DNA of 23,987 nucleotides from Spirochaetales bacterium (GCA_011049745.1 DRHE01000050.1:1-23987), one strand, 5' to 3'; shown: positions 5,167-15,226, numbered from the stretch's first letter. Numbers and translations: made by a program. The notes: a model not told the origin generated them from the sequence alone.

Positions 5167-7569
5167 ATGCCAGAAGAACAGGAAAAACAGAAAGAACAAG
5201 AAGAACAGAAAAAACCAAAAGCAACTCTTATAAAGCATAGAAATACCCAATCACTTCCTTCTACTGAAGAAAAAAGTCGGAATGATGAGACAAAGAAGGT
5301 TGTTGTTATTAAGAAAAAGGTTGTCGTAGTTAAAAAAGGTCTACCCAAAACTGGTAAGAAAGCTCCTGAACTGCAAAAAGAAATTCTAAAATTGAAAAAG
5401 GCTATTGCCCAGCAGAAGAAAACAGGCGAAAAAAAACCATCCCTGGTAAGGATGAAAGGCAGAGCTCCGGATCGCTTCCGGCCAGCCCCGCCTTCAGATC
5501 GAAGCGGTTCAGAGAGAACAGCCCCACCCAGAAAATTCACTTCCTCTCCTCGAGACTTTTCCGGAAAAAGCGGCATACCGGTTATTTCAGATTCACGACG
5601 ACCAGGCTTCAAACCGTTGCAGGGAAAATCTACGCAACAACGCCCGGCAGATATTAAGAAAAGTCCTGGAAAGAAGTTTTTCAAGACTAAGAGAAAGAGC
5701 ACTTACCTAAGAAAAAGTAAACAGGAATATCATGAAAAGCTGATACCGGTGAAGAAAAAAGAAATTCACCGGGCCAACCCCATACCGAAAGAGATATCGA
5801 TTATGGAGGTAATAACAGTATCTGATCTGGCCAGGAAGATGAACCTCAAGGCATCTGAATTAATCTCCAAACTCATGGGAATGGGAATGATGGCAACTAT
5901 AAACCAGCAGATAGATGCCGAAACCGCTACGATCCTTGCCGATGAATATAGCTGCAAAGTAAATATTGTTTCCCTGTATGATGAGACGGTAATTGAAACT
6001 GAGCAAGACAGGGAAGAGGAAATGCAGGCCAGACCCCCAATTATAACGGTAATGGGTCATGTGGATCATGGAAAAACAAAGTTCCTTGATGCTATCAGAT
6101 CTACTAACGTGGTAGATACGGAATTCGGCGGCATCACCCAGCACATCGGTGCATATGTTGTTGAGCTTCCACAGGGCAAGCTGGTCTTCTTAGACACCCC
6201 GGGCCATGAAGCATTTACCACAATGAGGGCACGCGGGGCTCAAGTTACTGATATTGTAGTACTCGTTGTGGCTGCAAATGACGGTGTAATGCCTCAGACA
6301 GTAGAGGCGGTAAACCATGCTAAAGCGGCTGGTGTGCCGATTATTGTAGCTATAAATAAAATCGATTTGCCCGAAGCTAATTCCGAGCGTATCAAACAGC
6401 AGCTCTCTGAATATGACCTGGTTCCCGAGGAGTGGGGAGGGCACACAATTTACTGTGAAATTTCTGCATTACAGAAAACCGGTATAGATAATCTCCTGGA
6501 AAATATTTTAATACAGTCGGAGATGCTTGAGTTGAATGCGAATTATAACTGCCGTGCAGAAGGACATATTATTGAATCAAAAATCGATCTAGGCCGCGGG
6601 ATTGTATCAACTGTGCTTGTGCAAAGGGGCACTCTTCATGTGGGTGACTCCTATGTGGCGGGGATTTTCCCCGGAAAAGTCAGAGCTATGTTTAATGATA
6701 TGGGCGATCGGATTGAAGAATCAACGCCCTCCATGCCGGTGGAAATTCTTGGTTTTAGCGGGATTCCCAATGCAGGCGATCCTTTCCAGGTTACCGACTC
6801 TGAAAAATCAGCGCGGCAGATTGGCATAAAACGCCAGGAACTGAAAAAACGCGAGCAATCCAAGAATTTGAAAAAAATAACCCTTGACAACCTCTATGAA
6901 CAGATAAAAGAAGGCGAACTTAAGGAACTTAATGTAATAATCAAGGGTGATGTGCATGGGTCAGTTGAAGCTCTGCAGAATTCCCTTGAAAAATTGAGCA
7001 CTTCTGAGATCAAACTGGTTACCAGACATGCCTCTGCCGGAACTATTAATGAAAATGATGTAATGCTGGCCTCAGCTTCGAATGCAATTATTATCGGCTT
7101 TAATGTCCGTCCGAACAGTAGTACTCAGAATCTGGCAGATCAGGAAAAAGTAGAGATCCGTAAGTACAATATTATCTATGAAGCCATTGAAGACATTAAA
7201 TCAGCTATGGAAGGGTTGTTGTCTCCGGAACTTAAAGAACAGACCCTGGGTGTTGCTGAAGTACGAAATATTTTCAGGGTTCCTAAAATCGGGACAATTG
7301 CCGGCTGTTATATAACTTCCGGTAAGATCCGCAGGGGAGCAGAGGTTCAATTATTCCGGGATGGTGTGGGCATCTATAGAGGCAAAATATCATCCCTTAA
7401 AAGATTTAAAGATGATGCGCGTGAGGTGGAAACAGGCTTTGAATGCGGTATCGGTATTGAAAATTTCAATGATATTAAAGTAGGCGACTTAATAGAAGCC
7501 TATGAGATCATCGAACTGACCAAAAAACTGGAAGGCGGAGATGGGAGAGATCAGGCTAAAGAAAGTTAA
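5167..7569 (+). CDS. infB: Translation initiation factor IF-2
   Basis: IF-2 is the GTPase that brings fMet-tRNA to the 30S subunit and promotes 50S joining. The 800-residue product opens with about 200 residues of lysine-rich, low-complexity sequence, including the near-repeat KKVVVIKKKVVVVKKG. Then comes the IF2N domain (ITVSDLARKMNLKASELISK). The G domain carries GHVDHGKT (about 297-304), GGITQHIGAY (switch I, about 321), DTPGHEAF (about 343) and NKID (397-400). Domain II, the linker domain and the C-terminal fMet-tRNA-binding barrel (IGTIAGCYITSGKIRRG) follow. GKT is followed by K rather than the more usual S, probably a lineage variant. AAAGGTGAT before the ATG is a good ribosome site. 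It sits 48 nt after nusA and overlaps rbfA by 29 nt. Confidence 0.97.
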   Translation: MPEEQEKQKEQEEQKKPKATLIKHRNTQSLPSTEEKSRNDETKKVVVIKKKVVVVKKGLPKTGKKAPELQKEILKLKKAIAQQKKTGEKKPSLVRMKGRAPDRFRPAPPSDRSGSERTAPPRKFTSSPRDFSGKSGIPVISDSRRPGFKPLQGKSTQQRPADIKKSPGKKFFKTKRKSTYLRKSKQEYHEKLIPVKKKEIHRANPIPKEISIMEVITVSDLARKMNLKASELISKLMGMGMMATINQQIDAETATILADEYSCKVNIVSLYDETVIETEQDREEEMQARPPIITVMGHVDHGKTKFLDAIRSTNVVDTEFGGITQHIGAYVVELPQGKLVFLDTPGHEAFTTMRARGAQVTDIVVLVVAANDGVMPQTVEAVNHAKAAGVPIIVAINKIDLPEANSERIKQQLSEYDLVPEEWGGHTIYCEISALQKTGIDNLLENILIQSEMLELNANYNCRAEGHIIESKIDLGRGIVSTVLVQRGTLHVGDSYVAGIFPGKVRAMFNDMGDRIEESTPSMPVEILGFSGIPNAGDPFQVTDSEKSARQIGIKRQELKKREQSKNLKKITLDNLYEQIKEGELKELNVIIKGDVHGSVEALQNSLEKLSTSEIKLVTRHASAGTINENDVMLASASNAIIIGFNVRPNSSTQNLADQEKVEIRKYNIIYEAIEDIKSAMEGLLSPELKEQTLGVAEVRNIFRVPKIGTIAGCYITSGKIRRGAEVQLFRDGVGIYRGKISSLKRFKDDAREVETGFECGIGIENFNDIKVGDLIEAYEIIELTKKLEGGDGRDQAKES

Positions 7570-7882
7570 AAGCCTGCTGAGAGAAGAAATCAGTTCAATG
7601 ATCAGCAAAAAAGAGCTTAAAGACCCGCGCATAGATCCCTTGTGCAGAATATCTGATATCTCATTATCAAAGGATTTGAAATTCGCGGTTGTTTATATAT
7701 CCTTCTTTGGTGAGCACGATATTTGTAACCTGACAGTAAAGGCATTAAACCATTCTGCAGGCTTTATCCAGGGAACCCTCGGACGCCGGCTTCACCTGAG
7801 AGCAATCCCCAGATTGACATTTAAATCTGATCAGTCAATCGAACGGGGATTCAAGATGAACGAATTGCTGAAGGGTTTATAG
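7541..7882 (+). CDS. rbfA: Ribosome-binding factor A (RbfA)
   Basis: RbfA is a KH-like RNA-binding protein needed for late 30S maturation and 16S 5'-end processing, especially in the cold. The 113-residue product has the expected size and pattern: an N-terminal helix (IRLKKVKSLLREEISSMISK), KELKDPRID, the strands ISDISLSKDLKFAVVYISFF, and the late helix FIQGTLGRRLHLRAIPRLTF typical of the family. The ATG lies inside the last codons of infB, with GGCGGAG just upstream, so the two are probably translationally coupled. The next gene, truB, begins after 1 nt, the standard infB-rbfA-truB order. Confidence 0.94.
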   Translation: MGEIRLKKVKSLLREEISSMISKKELKDPRIDPLCRISDISLSKDLKFAVVYISFFGEHDICNLTVKALNHSAGFIQGTLGRRLHLRAIPRLTFKSDQSIERGFKMNELLKGL

Positions 7883-7883
7883 G

Positions 7884-8774
7884 TTGAATTCTGGTATGGA
7901 TGGGCTTGTGCTGCTTGCCAAGCCGGAGGGAATTACCTCTTTTCAGGCACTGGGAATTTTAAAGCAGAAACTGCATACCGGAAAGATCGGCCATACAGGT
8001 ACTCTGGATAGATTTGCTGAAGGTCTTTTACTTGTGCTTACCGGCAGGATGACCAGGCTCTGCCCGCTCTTTATGTCATTAGGCAAAACCTATCGGGCAG
8101 TAATTATATTTGGTGAAGAGACTGATACCTTAGACCCGGAGGGAGAGATCACTCTGAAAAGAGAGATACCCGGGTTAAAAGCTGTTCAACAGGCAATAGA
8201 AAGGCAGATTGGCGAGATAGAGCAAATTCCTCCGGTTTATTCAGCAATCCACATTAACGGCAGCAGGGCCTACCAGCTCACCCGCTCCGGCAATACGCCG
8301 CAATTGGAGCCGCGTCAGGTGAGAATAGATTACATCAGGCTTATCGCTTATAAACCGCCGGAGCTCTCAGTTGAGGTAAAATGCTCTAAAGGAACCTATA
8401 TACGTTCTCTGGCGCGGGACCTGGGGCGTCTGGCCTCTTCCTGCGCTCATGTCAGCCGTCTTAAGCGCACTTCAGTCGGTAATTTTCACCTTAAAAATGC
8501 AGTTATATCCGAGAGTTTTGACCCGGAAAGTGATATTATTCCGCCGGTAAAATTCTTGAAGGTATTTTCTGATATAAGGCAAATTACCGTTTCCAATTTA
8601 TTGAGCAGTAGAATTGTAAATGGTCAAAGCCTGAGTGATAAGCAACTGCCGGCAGCCATGCAGCTCTCCGATGGATTATACGCTCTCTTTGGCGAAAATG
8701 AGCAACTGCTGGCTATTACTTCAAGAAAAAACGGAGAATACAGCTATCAAGGAGTTTTTAGTACAAAGTCGTGA
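7884..8774 (+). CDS. truB: tRNA pseudouridine-55 synthase TruB
   Basis: TruB makes pseudouridine 55 in the T loop of tRNAs. The catalytic motif GHTGTLDRFAEGLLL contains the nucleophile, D42 if the TTG start is used. Most bacterial homologues read TLDPxAxG, so RF in place of P is a lineage variant. Further family motifs are KTYRAVIIFGEETDTLDPEG, IPPVYSAIHINGSRAYQL and CSKGTYIRSLARDLG. The C-terminal part resembles a PUA-like RNA-binding domain. Start choice: TTG 7884 has GAAGGG at 8 nt spacing and lies 1 nt behind rbfA; ATG 7896 in frame is possible but has a poorer ribosome site. The stop overlaps the ribF start as GTGA. Confidence 0.94.
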   Translation: MNSGMDGLVLLAKPEGITSFQALGILKQKLHTGKIGHTGTLDRFAEGLLLVLTGRMTRLCPLFMSLGKTYRAVIIFGEETDTLDPEGEITLKREIPGLKAVQQAIERQIGEIEQIPPVYSAIHINGSRAYQLTRSGNTPQLEPRQVRIDYIRLIAYKPPELSVEVKCSKGTYIRSLARDLGRLASSCAHVSRLKRTSVGNFHLKNAVISESFDPESDIIPPVKFLKVFSDIRQITVSNLLSSRIVNGQSLSDKQLPAAMQLSDGLYALFGENEQLLAITSRKNGEYSYQGVFSTKS

Positions 8775-9553
8775 AGATCATCAGCTGGGAAGATATCAGT
8801 ATTTTTAAATCGCAGATAACCGGGCCGGTTGCCATTTCAATTGGTGTATTTGATGGTCTGCATATCGGCCATCAGAAGCTCATAAAAGCAGTTGCAGGGA
8901 ATCCGAAAAAAGCCCTGCCTCTTATTTTTACCTTTACCAACAACCCATCCCAGGTTCTTAAACATCGGGAAATTGAAGGAAAAATACTATCCTTGAATCA
9001 GAAAATAGATAAGCTTAAAAATATGGGAATTGCCTGGACCGTGTTGATTGACTTTTCCCATGAATTCAGTAAACTGGCAGGAAGAGATTTTATTAATACT
9101 CTGCAGAACCTTTTGGATATAAGCAGAATTGTTGTGGGTTACAATTTTACAATTGGTTATCGGAAGGATACGCAGATAGATGAATTAAAGGAAGCCTTTA
9201 CAGGGAGCTCTACTCATGTTCAGGTTATTGGCCCAACTTCCTACGGAGCCGGGATAGTAAGCAGTTCTCGTATCCGTAAGGAAATAAAGCGGGCCAGATT
9301 CTTTGAGGTCCGGCAGATGCTTGGCCAGGATTATTTTCTTGACCTCTCATCGTTTGAGTCTTTCCATGAAGATGAGGAGTGGATCTCTTTAAGAAGGGAG
9401 GAACTGGCTCAAATGCTCCCGGATGAGGGCCTTTTCCGGGTATTCTTTGATACGGATAAAGGTAAAACTGAAGGGGAAGTAGTTATCGACAGGGGAGCAA
9501 TTAAATGGAAATTATCCAGCGCTGCTGAGGTAAAGAAAATATATTTTGTTTAA
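8771..9553 (+). CDS. ribF: RibF-type FAD synthetase (FMN adenylyltransferase), flavokinase domain not recognisable
   Basis: RibF proteins usually phosphorylate riboflavin (C-terminal flavokinase) and adenylylate FMN to FAD (N-terminal domain). Here the nucleotidyltransferase domain is clear: GVFDGLHIGHQKLI (residues 25-38), IVVGYNFTIGYRKDTQIDEL, and VSSSRIRKEIKRARF. The C-terminal part, about residues 185-260, lacks the flavokinase signature (the GRxLGFPTAN type) and the protein is 260 residues instead of about 310. It ends with an EGEVVIDRGAIKWKLSSAAE stretch I do not recognise. So this may only make FAD from FMN. The GTG start overlaps the truB stop in GTGA, with AAGGAG some 16 nt upstream, which suggests coupling. 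The truB-ribF-rpsO order is normal. Confidence 0.88.
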   Translation: MKIISWEDISIFKSQITGPVAISIGVFDGLHIGHQKLIKAVAGNPKKALPLIFTFTNNPSQVLKHREIEGKILSLNQKIDKLKNMGIAWTVLIDFSHEFSKLAGRDFINTLQNLLDISRIVVGYNFTIGYRKDTQIDELKEAFTGSSTHVQVIGPTSYGAGIVSSSRIRKEIKRARFFEVRQMLGQDYFLDLSSFESFHEDEEWISLRREELAQMLPDEGLFRVFFDTDKGKTEGEVVIDRGAIKWKLSSAAEVKKIYFV

Positions 9554-9578
9554 GTAAGATGAGCTTAGGAGGATAGAA

Positions 9579-9848
9579 ATGGCACTTACCAAAGAAAATA
9601 AAATTAAAATAATAAAAGATTTTGGCCTTCATAAAAAGGATTCCGGATCAGCTGAAGTACAAATTGCCCTTTTAACCAAGAGAATTACCGAACTTACCGA
9701 ACATTTCAAAATATTTAAAAAGGATCATAATTCCAGACGGGGTCTGCTGAAGCTGGTAGGTCAGAGAAGAAAACTATTAAAATACTTAAAGAGAAAAGAC
9801 ATCGATAAATACCTGGAAATTCTCAAGCGGTTATCTCTGCGCAAGTAA
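9579..9848 (+). CDS. rpsO: 30S ribosomal protein S15
   Basis: S15 binds 16S rRNA at the central domain early in 30S assembly and forms an intersubunit bridge. The 89-residue length is exactly typical. Family motifs are visible: [60 protein letters not shown] and [21 protein letters not shown] strong TAGGAGGAT ribosome site lies 4 nt before the ATG. It sits between ribF and pnp, as in many bacteria; S15 is known in some species to control its own translation through its leader, but I see no clear pseudoknot in the 25-nt gap. Confidence 0.98.
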   Translation: MALTKENKIKIIKDFGLHKKDSGSAEVQIALLTKRITELTEHFKIFKKDHNSRRGLLKLVGQRRKLLKYLKRKDIDKYLEILKRLSLRK

Positions 9849-9881
9849 TCAAAACGAAAAATAAAATGGTGAGGAAAAATA

Positions 9882-12056
9882 ATGATACATAATGTTAAAT
9901 TAAGAATAGGAGAAGAGGAGCTGGTTCTCGAGACCGGACGCATGGCAAAACAGGCGAATGGAGCCGTCTATGCCAGATATGCAGGCTCAGCAGTCCTGGC
10001 TACCATCTGTTGTTCGGATAAGGAAAGAGAAGAATTAGATTATATTCCTTTATCCGTTGAATATAATGAGAAATATTACGCTGCCGGTAAAATACCCGGC
10101 GGTTTTCTGAGGAGAGAAGCAAGACCCAAGGATAAGGAAATTCTGGTTTCACGGTTGATAGATCGTCCAATGCGCCCTCTTTTTTCTAAATTATTCAAAA
10201 AGGAGATCCAGATAATACCCACGACTATTTCCGCCGATCAGGTTAATCCGCCGGATGTAATAGCAATGGTAGCAGCTTCGGCAGCGGTGGTGATCTCCGA
10301 TATACCCTTTGCCGGACCTGTCGGAGCGGTGCGTATCTGCAGCATTAATGATACTTTTATCGTAAACCCTACCTTTGACCAGATCAAAGAGAGTGACCTG
10401 GAAATTCTGGTGGCCGGCACTGAAAAAGGCATAACCATGGTTGAAGGCGGGGCCAGTGAGATCCCGGAGGAACTGATGGTCCGGGCAATTTCAACTGCTC
10501 ATAAAACCATAAAAGAGATCTGCCGTATTCAGCACCAACTTGCCGAGTTAGCCGGTAAGACCAAACTCCCGCTCAAAGATGAGGAGGAAGGACTAACACC
10601 GGAGCTTAAAAGTGAAATTTTCGATTCCGCCGCTGCCGGAATGGAAAAAGCCTGTTTTGTTAAAGGCAAAGAGAATCGTTATGCAGCTATCAGACAGGTA
10701 GTTAAAGAAACAGTGGAAAGTTTTACTGAAAAGGTTCCGGAGGAACAGACAGCTCTGATTCTTAATCTCCTTGAAGAACTGGAATCTGATATTGTACGTA
10801 AATCCATTATCAATAAAAAGATCCGTACCGACGGCCGCGGGCCGGAGGACATTCGCCAGATTACCTGTGAGATCGATGTACTGCCCCGTACTCACGGTTC
10901 AGCCCTGTTTACTCGGGGCGAGACCCAGGCCCTGGCTGTTACCACCCTCGGCACAATCCGTGATGAACAGATTATGGATGATCTCGGGGGAGATACCAGA
11001 AAATCATTTATACTACACTATAATTTTCCTCCCTATTCAGTGGGCGAGGTTAAACGCCTATTTACCGGGCGCAGGGAAATCGGCCATGGCCACCTGGCAG
11101 AAAGAGCTCTGAAACAAGTTCTGCCGGCTAAGACAGATTTCCCCTATACGATACGGGTGGTCTCGGAGGTTCTGGAATCAAATGGCTCTTCATCTATGGC
11201 AACTGTCTGCGGAGGCACCCTCTGTCTGCTCAATGCCGGGGTACATTTAAGTGCACCTGTGGCCGGGATTGCCATGGGATTGATCAAAGAGGAGAGTGGT
11301 TATGTAATCTTAAGTGATATTCTCGGGGAAGAAGACCATCTCGGCGACATGGACTTTAAAGTTGCCGGAACCGCTAAAGGCATTACCGCTTTTCAGATGG
11401 ATATAAAAATCGCCGGCATCGAAGCCTCTATTCTCAGCCAGGCTTTGGATCAGGCCCGAACCGGCCGCTTACACATACTGGATATAATGAATAAGACTAT
11501 TGAAAAACCCAGGGACTCTATCTCTGATTACGCTCCGAAGATTATCACCCTTCAGATAGATGAAGATAAAATTGGCATGGTAATAGGTCCCGGCGGTAAG
11601 ATGATAAAGAGTATTACCGCAAAAACCGAAGCCACGGTTAATATTGAAGATAGCGGACAGGTAACCATTTACTGCAAGGAAAAAGAAGGGGCTGATAAAG
11701 CACGCGCCATGATCCAAAGTATAATCGAAGATCCGGAAGTGGGCAAATGGTATACGGGCACTGTCAAACGAATCACCGATTTCGGCGCTTTTATTGAGTT
11801 TCTGCCCGGCAAAGAGGGCCTCTGTCATATTTCCAAATTAGCCACTGAACATGTAAGATCTGTCTCTGATGTTCTGAAAGAAGGACAGGAGGTCAAGGTA
11901 AAGCTCTTTGAGATTGACAGAATGGGCAGAATAAACCTAAGCTTAATAGAGGAAACAGGCAAACCAAACCGGAGCGGTCCCCCCCGTGAGGGCGGCTATC
12001 ATTCCCGCTCAGGCTCATCAAATAGAGGTGGTCAGCACGACAACCGGCGGAGATAA
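9882..12056 (+). CDS. pnp: Polyribonucleotide nucleotidyltransferase (PNPase)
   Basis: PNPase is the phosphorolytic 3'-5' exoribonuclease of mRNA decay. The 724 residues contain the two RNase PH domains in order: the first includes GRMAKQANGAVYARYAGSAV and GFLRREARPKDKEILVSRLI, the second GRGPEDIRQITCEIDVLPRT, GSALFTRGETQALAVTTLG, and EEDHLGDMDFKVAGTAKGIT with the conserved acidic residues. A KH domain (MVIGPGGKMIKSITAKTEA) and an S1 domain (GTVKRITDFGAFIEFLPGKE) follow, then a short Gly/Arg/Ser-rich tail that could bind RNA. GGTGAGG precedes the ATG. It follows rpsO after 33 nt with no terminator, and the M16 peptidase gene starts 3 nt behind it, the same pnp-peptidase order as in many bacteria. 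Confidence 0.97.
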   Translation: MIHNVKLRIGEEELVLETGRMAKQANGAVYARYAGSAVLATICCSDKEREELDYIPLSVEYNEKYYAAGKIPGGFLRREARPKDKEILVSRLIDRPMRPLFSKLFKKEIQIIPTTISADQVNPPDVIAMVAASAAVVISDIPFAGPVGAVRICSINDTFIVNPTFDQIKESDLEILVAGTEKGITMVEGGASEIPEELMVRAISTAHKTIKEICRIQHQLAELAGKTKLPLKDEEEGLTPELKSEIFDSAAAGMEKACFVKGKENRYAAIRQVVKETVESFTEKVPEEQTALILNLLEELESDIVRKSIINKKIRTDGRGPEDIRQITCEIDVLPRTHGSALFTRGETQALAVTTLGTIRDEQIMDDLGGDTRKSFILHYNFPPYSVGEVKRLFTGRREIGHGHLAERALKQVLPAKTDFPYTIRVVSEVLESNGSSSMATVCGGTLCLLNAGVHLSAPVAGIAMGLIKEESGYVILSDILGEEDHLGDMDFKVAGTAKGITAFQMDIKIAGIEASILSQALDQARTGRLHILDIMNKTIEKPRDSISDYAPKIITLQIDEDKIGMVIGPGGKMIKSITAKTEATVNIEDSGQVTIYCKEKEGADKARAMIQSIIEDPEVGKWYTGTVKRITDFGAFIEFLPGKEGLCHISKLATEHVRSVSDVLKEGQEVKVKLFEIDRMGRINLSLIEETGKPNRSGPPREGGYHSRSGSSNRGGQHDNRRR

Positions 12057-12059
12057 CTA

Positions 12060-13322
12060 TTGATCCATTTCCGAAAACTAAAGAATGGCAGCAGTGCTAT
12101 CCTGGAAACTGTAGAAAATACTGATGTTGTTTCCGTCGGCTTCTGGTACCGGCATGGTTCCAGGGATGAAACAGCAACTGAACAGGGTTTCGCTCATTTC
12201 CTGGAGCACATGCTCTTCAAGGGTACTGAAAAAAGAACCGCCTTTCAGATTGCCCAGGCTATTGACAGGGTTGGCGGATTCTTAAATGCCTTTACAGAAA
12301 AAGAGATTACTTGCCTTTACTGCACTCTACCCAGAGAACATCTGGAGCTGGCGGTAGATGTAATCACCGATATGGTTAACAACTCTGTTCTGAGCACTGA
12401 GGAGATCGAGAAAGAGAAGCTGGTAGTCATTAATGAAATAAAATCTATCGAAGATAATCCCGAGGAAAGGGCTTATGAGTTCTATCTTGAGACAATGTGG
12501 AAGGATCACTCTCTATCAAGACGAATTACCGGCGATAGTAAGAATATAAAAAAGATAAACAGAGAAAATATCTACGCTTTCTATAAAAAGTGCTTTGTTC
12601 CCTCAAATTCTGTTGTCACGGTTGCAGGAAAAGTTGATCCTGAAGTAGTGTTTGATCTTTTAGAAAAGTATCAGAATAACAGCACCTCTAACCGGTTGGA
12701 ACAGATCCGTACGCCGCCGGTTAATGAAACAGCATGGAAATTTAAAAAGAATAATTCCCAGCAGGTACATATCTATACCGGTTTAAGCGCTGCTCCGCCT
12801 AATAAATTGGAAGATTATTATAAGATACTTGTTTTCAGTACTATATTCGGAGAATCGATGAGCTCGCGTCTCTTTCAACAGCTGCGTGAGAAAGAGGGAT
12901 TATGTTATTCGGTTTTTTCCTTTAGAACCTATTACTCAGATATCAACCTCTGGAGTATCTATGCCAATACGGCGCCTGATCTTGCTTCCAGGGTTATTAA
13001 ATCCATAAACCACGAATTGAAAAGATTGCACAGCGAGCCTCCCACTGAAAAAGAAGTATCCGATGCCAGGGGCCAGCTGCGAGGCAATCTTATTCTCTCC
13101 AAAGAAGATATGGAAAGCCGTATGAAACGCCTGCTCCGGCAGTACCTTATAACCGGTAATGTATTAGAGTACGAAGAATCCTTAAGCTTATTAAAAAAAA
13201 TCACAGCCAATGATGTTCAGGAAATAGTAACACAATTTATCAAATCTGATTATTTTAGCATGCTGGCTTATGGGAATAAGCGGTTGAAAAATTTTTCACC
13301 AGGCGGTTTTAATTTTGGCTAA
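12060..13322 (+). CDS. M16 family zinc metallopeptidase (pitrilysin/insulinase-like)
   Basis: The N-terminal half has the inverted zinc motif HFLEH (H46, E49, H50) and the third ligand E126 in [15 protein letters not shown], both at the expected distance of about 76 residues, so the enzyme should be active. The C-terminal half keeps the pairing domain ([40 protein letters not shown]), as in single-chain 420-residue members such as the YmxG type that follow pnp in Firmicutes. The substrate is unknown; there is no signal peptide, so it acts in the cytoplasm. The start is TTG 12060, with GGAG 7 nt before it and 3 nt after pnp. The dut gene overlaps its end by 8 nt. Confidence 0.93.
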   Translation: MIHFRKLKNGSSAILETVENTDVVSVGFWYRHGSRDETATEQGFAHFLEHMLFKGTEKRTAFQIAQAIDRVGGFLNAFTEKEITCLYCTLPREHLELAVDVITDMVNNSVLSTEEIEKEKLVVINEIKSIEDNPEERAYEFYLETMWKDHSLSRRITGDSKNIKKINRENIYAFYKKCFVPSNSVVTVAGKVDPEVVFDLLEKYQNNSTSNRLEQIRTPPVNETAWKFKKNNSQQVHIYTGLSAAPPNKLEDYYKILVFSTIFGESMSSRLFQQLREKEGLCYSVFSFRTYYSDINLWSIYANTAPDLASRVIKSINHELKRLHSEPPTEKEVSDARGQLRGNLILSKEDMESRMKRLLRQYLITGNVLEYEESLSLLKKITANDVQEIVTQFIKSDYFSMLAYGNKRLKNFSPGGFNFG

Positions 13323-13755
13323 AAAAATTGACCTTCCCTGTATATCCACATCAGGGCTTTTTCCCCGTTATCAGTCGAAGTACGCTGCCGGCGCTGACTT
13401 GCAAGCTGCAATTTATGAGGATCTGGTGCTTAAGCCCGGACATAGAGAATTGATTCCAACCGGTTTGAGAATAGAGCTCCCGGAAGGCTTTGAAGCCCAG
13501 ATAAGGCCGCGCTCCGGACTCGCTGTAAAACAGGGCATAACAATTGTAAATACTCCCGGCACTATCGATTCCGATTACCGAGGTGAGATCAAGGTTTTAT
13601 TAATTAACCTTGGACATTCTGATTACACGATAAAACGGGGCGATCGAATAGCCCAGATGGTTATCTGTCCGGTGATCACAGCCAATTTTATTATGCAGGA
13701 GTCTTTAAATGAAACCTTCAGGAATAGGGGAGGTTTTGGCTCAACGGGCAAATAG
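13315..13755 (+). CDS. dut: Deoxyuridine 5'-triphosphate nucleotidohydrolase (dUTPase)
   Basis: dUTPase cleaves dUTP to dUMP and PPi, keeping uracil out of DNA and feeding dTMP synthesis. All five motifs of the trimeric family are seen: AAGADLQAA (1), RPRSGLAV (2), [14 protein letters not shown] (3, with the catalytic Asp), RGDRIAQMV (4) and [10 protein letters not shown] (5). The length of 146 is usual. Translation starts at TTG 13315 inside the end of the M16 gene, and the next gene begins inside motif 5, so all three are tightly packed and probably coupled. Confidence 0.96.
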   Translation: MAKKIDLPCISTSGLFPRYQSKYAAGADLQAAIYEDLVLKPGHRELIPTGLRIELPEGFEAQIRPRSGLAVKQGITIVNTPGTIDSDYRGEIKVLLINLGHSDYTIKRGDRIAQMVICPVITANFIMQESLNETFRNRGGFGSTGK

Positions 13756-15226
13756 GAGGGCAATCTTTCCCCTTATAACCTTACTTATTCTGTCCTGCGC
13801 CGGTAGATCAGTCAAAGAAAACCGGATTCCCGAAATCATACCAGAAAACCCGTCGGAAAAAACCCTTTACATCATTACAGAGGCAAATCTCACTCCGCCC
13901 CTTGGAGCAGATACCCGGTATTCAGCTAAAGTCCGAGAGGCTTTAGCAGCTAAGGATCAGCACAGGACCCAGTATTATCTTATACAGCTCTTAGCAGAAG
14001 AAACCGAGCCGCATATCCGCCTGGAGGCTTCCCTGCTGCTTGCTGATATCTATTATTTAAAGCGCCGCTATGAGGATGCCTTTGCACTATATACCCGGGT
14101 CCTTCCTTTACTCGATGGTTATCTGACTGTTCCTGAAGAAGACTATAATAAGGCTATACTGCGGCTGGCCGAAATATCATTATTTAACAGGAAAGATGAA
14201 GAGCTGGCTCAAGAGTATTACTCAAAACTGAATTCCAATGCGCTTGCGGATATTTATAATGAACGCTCTAAATACCTGGAGAGAAAGCTGCTGCTGAAGG
14301 AGATATCGCCGGCTCTCCTCGGTTTATCGGACAATAATATTTCCGCAATAGAGGTTGACGGGGACGACCTCTGGATAGGAACCTGGAATGGCGGATTGGC
14401 GCGCTACTCACTCAGCAATAAAAAGGCAAGGGTTTTCAGGACCGGAGGAAAGAGCCTGACCCCCAATTCTGTGCGCAGTATAGAGATTACTCCTGACAGG
14501 GTATGGGTAGGATCTTACCAGAAATTGAGCGTTTACTCAAAAGTTGATTCCTCCTGGAAGATAATCCCCGAATTCAGCGGCGCTAATTCAACACGTATCG
14601 AAACAATTAAAGCCATAGATGATACTCTCTATATTGGTACCCTGGGCCGTGGTTTATGGCGATTAAAAAATAATAGCTGGGAGCGGCTGAATACCGGTCC
14701 CTTACCGGGTGATTTTATCAATTGCCTGGAAAATATCGGCTCATTACTCTATATTGGAACCATGAATCTCGGCGTTGTCTCGCTAGATATAGAGGCTATA
14801 GAAACAGGTTTTTTTTCCGCCTTTGACAGGATAAATCCCGGTGTTGAAGCCAGGAATATTACCATGCTTCTAGCTCAAGGTATGGACACACTCTGGATTG
14901 GCACCTATGGCAGGGGTTTGTACCGCTGGCAGGAAAAGAGCAATCAGATAGTGCATTACAGCAAAAGCTTCGGACAAATCGCTGATGACTGGGTGCTCAG
15001 CGGAGTAAAAACAGCGCGGGCGCTTTATTTTGGCACATTTGGCGGCGGAATATCGTTTATTTTTCTAAACAGCAGTAAATGGCAAAGAATTGGCCTTAAT
15101 CAGGGTCTGCCTTCATTGGATATCAGTGTTCTTACCTACCTTCCCGCACCGGCTGGATCTCTATTTGCCGGAACTCTTGGCGGCGGTGTAGTTGAATTAA
15201 ATGAAGCCCTATTGAATGAAAACTAA
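13709..15226 (+). CDS. Predicted lipoprotein with TPR-like helices and a beta-propeller
   Basis: The N-terminus is a lipoprotein signal ([15 protein letters not shown]) with lipid-bearing C30, so the product should be anchored in a membrane facing the periplasm or surface. Residues about 80-200 are helical and TPR-like ([29 protein letters not shown]). Residues about 205-505 contain six repeats of the type xxLWIGTxxGGLxRY (for example [52 protein letters not shown]), like the propeller blades of sensor-type two-component proteins. Such domains usually bind partners. I cannot name a function. The ATG has CAGGAG upstream and overlaps dut by 47 nt; TTG 13736, with a GGGGAGG just before it, would give a neater 20-residue signal peptide. 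It overlaps the following permease gene by 11 nt, which points to an envelope role. Confidence 0.78.
   Translation: MKPSGIGEVLAQRANRRAIFPLITLLILSCAGRSVKENRIPEIIPENPSEKTLYIITEANLTPPLGADTRYSAKVREALAAKDQHRTQYYLIQLLAEETEPHIRLEASLLLADIYYLKRRYEDAFALYTRVLPLLDGYLTVPEEDYNKAILRLAEISLFNRKDEELAQEYYSKLNSNALADIYNERSKYLERKLLLKEISPALLGLSDNNISAIEVDGDDLWIGTWNGGLARYSLSNKKARVFRTGGKSLTPNSVRSIEITPDRVWVGSYQKLSVYSKVDSSWKIIPEFSGANSTRIETIKAIDDTLYIGTLGRGLWRLKNNSWERLNTGPLPGDFINCLENIGSLLYIGTMNLGVVSLDIEAIETGFFSAFDRINPGVEARNITMLLAQGMDTLWIGTYGRGLYRWQEKSNQIVHYSKSFGQIADDWVLSGVKTARALYFGTFGGGISFIFLNSSKWQRIGLNQGLPSLDISVLTYLPAPAGSLFAGTLGGGVVELNEALLNEN

Noticed and set aside
5283..5340. Tandem-like repeat coding KKVVVIKKKVVVVKK
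   Set aside because: It is an in-frame low-complexity part of the IF-2 N-terminus, which is commonly repetitive; not a mobile or regulatory repeat.
5148..5702. 184-residue open frame on the minus strand opposite the start of infB
   Set aside because: It is the mirror of the Lys-rich, low-complexity infB N-terminus; the product is Phe/Ser/Cys-rich and has no ribosome site or family pattern.
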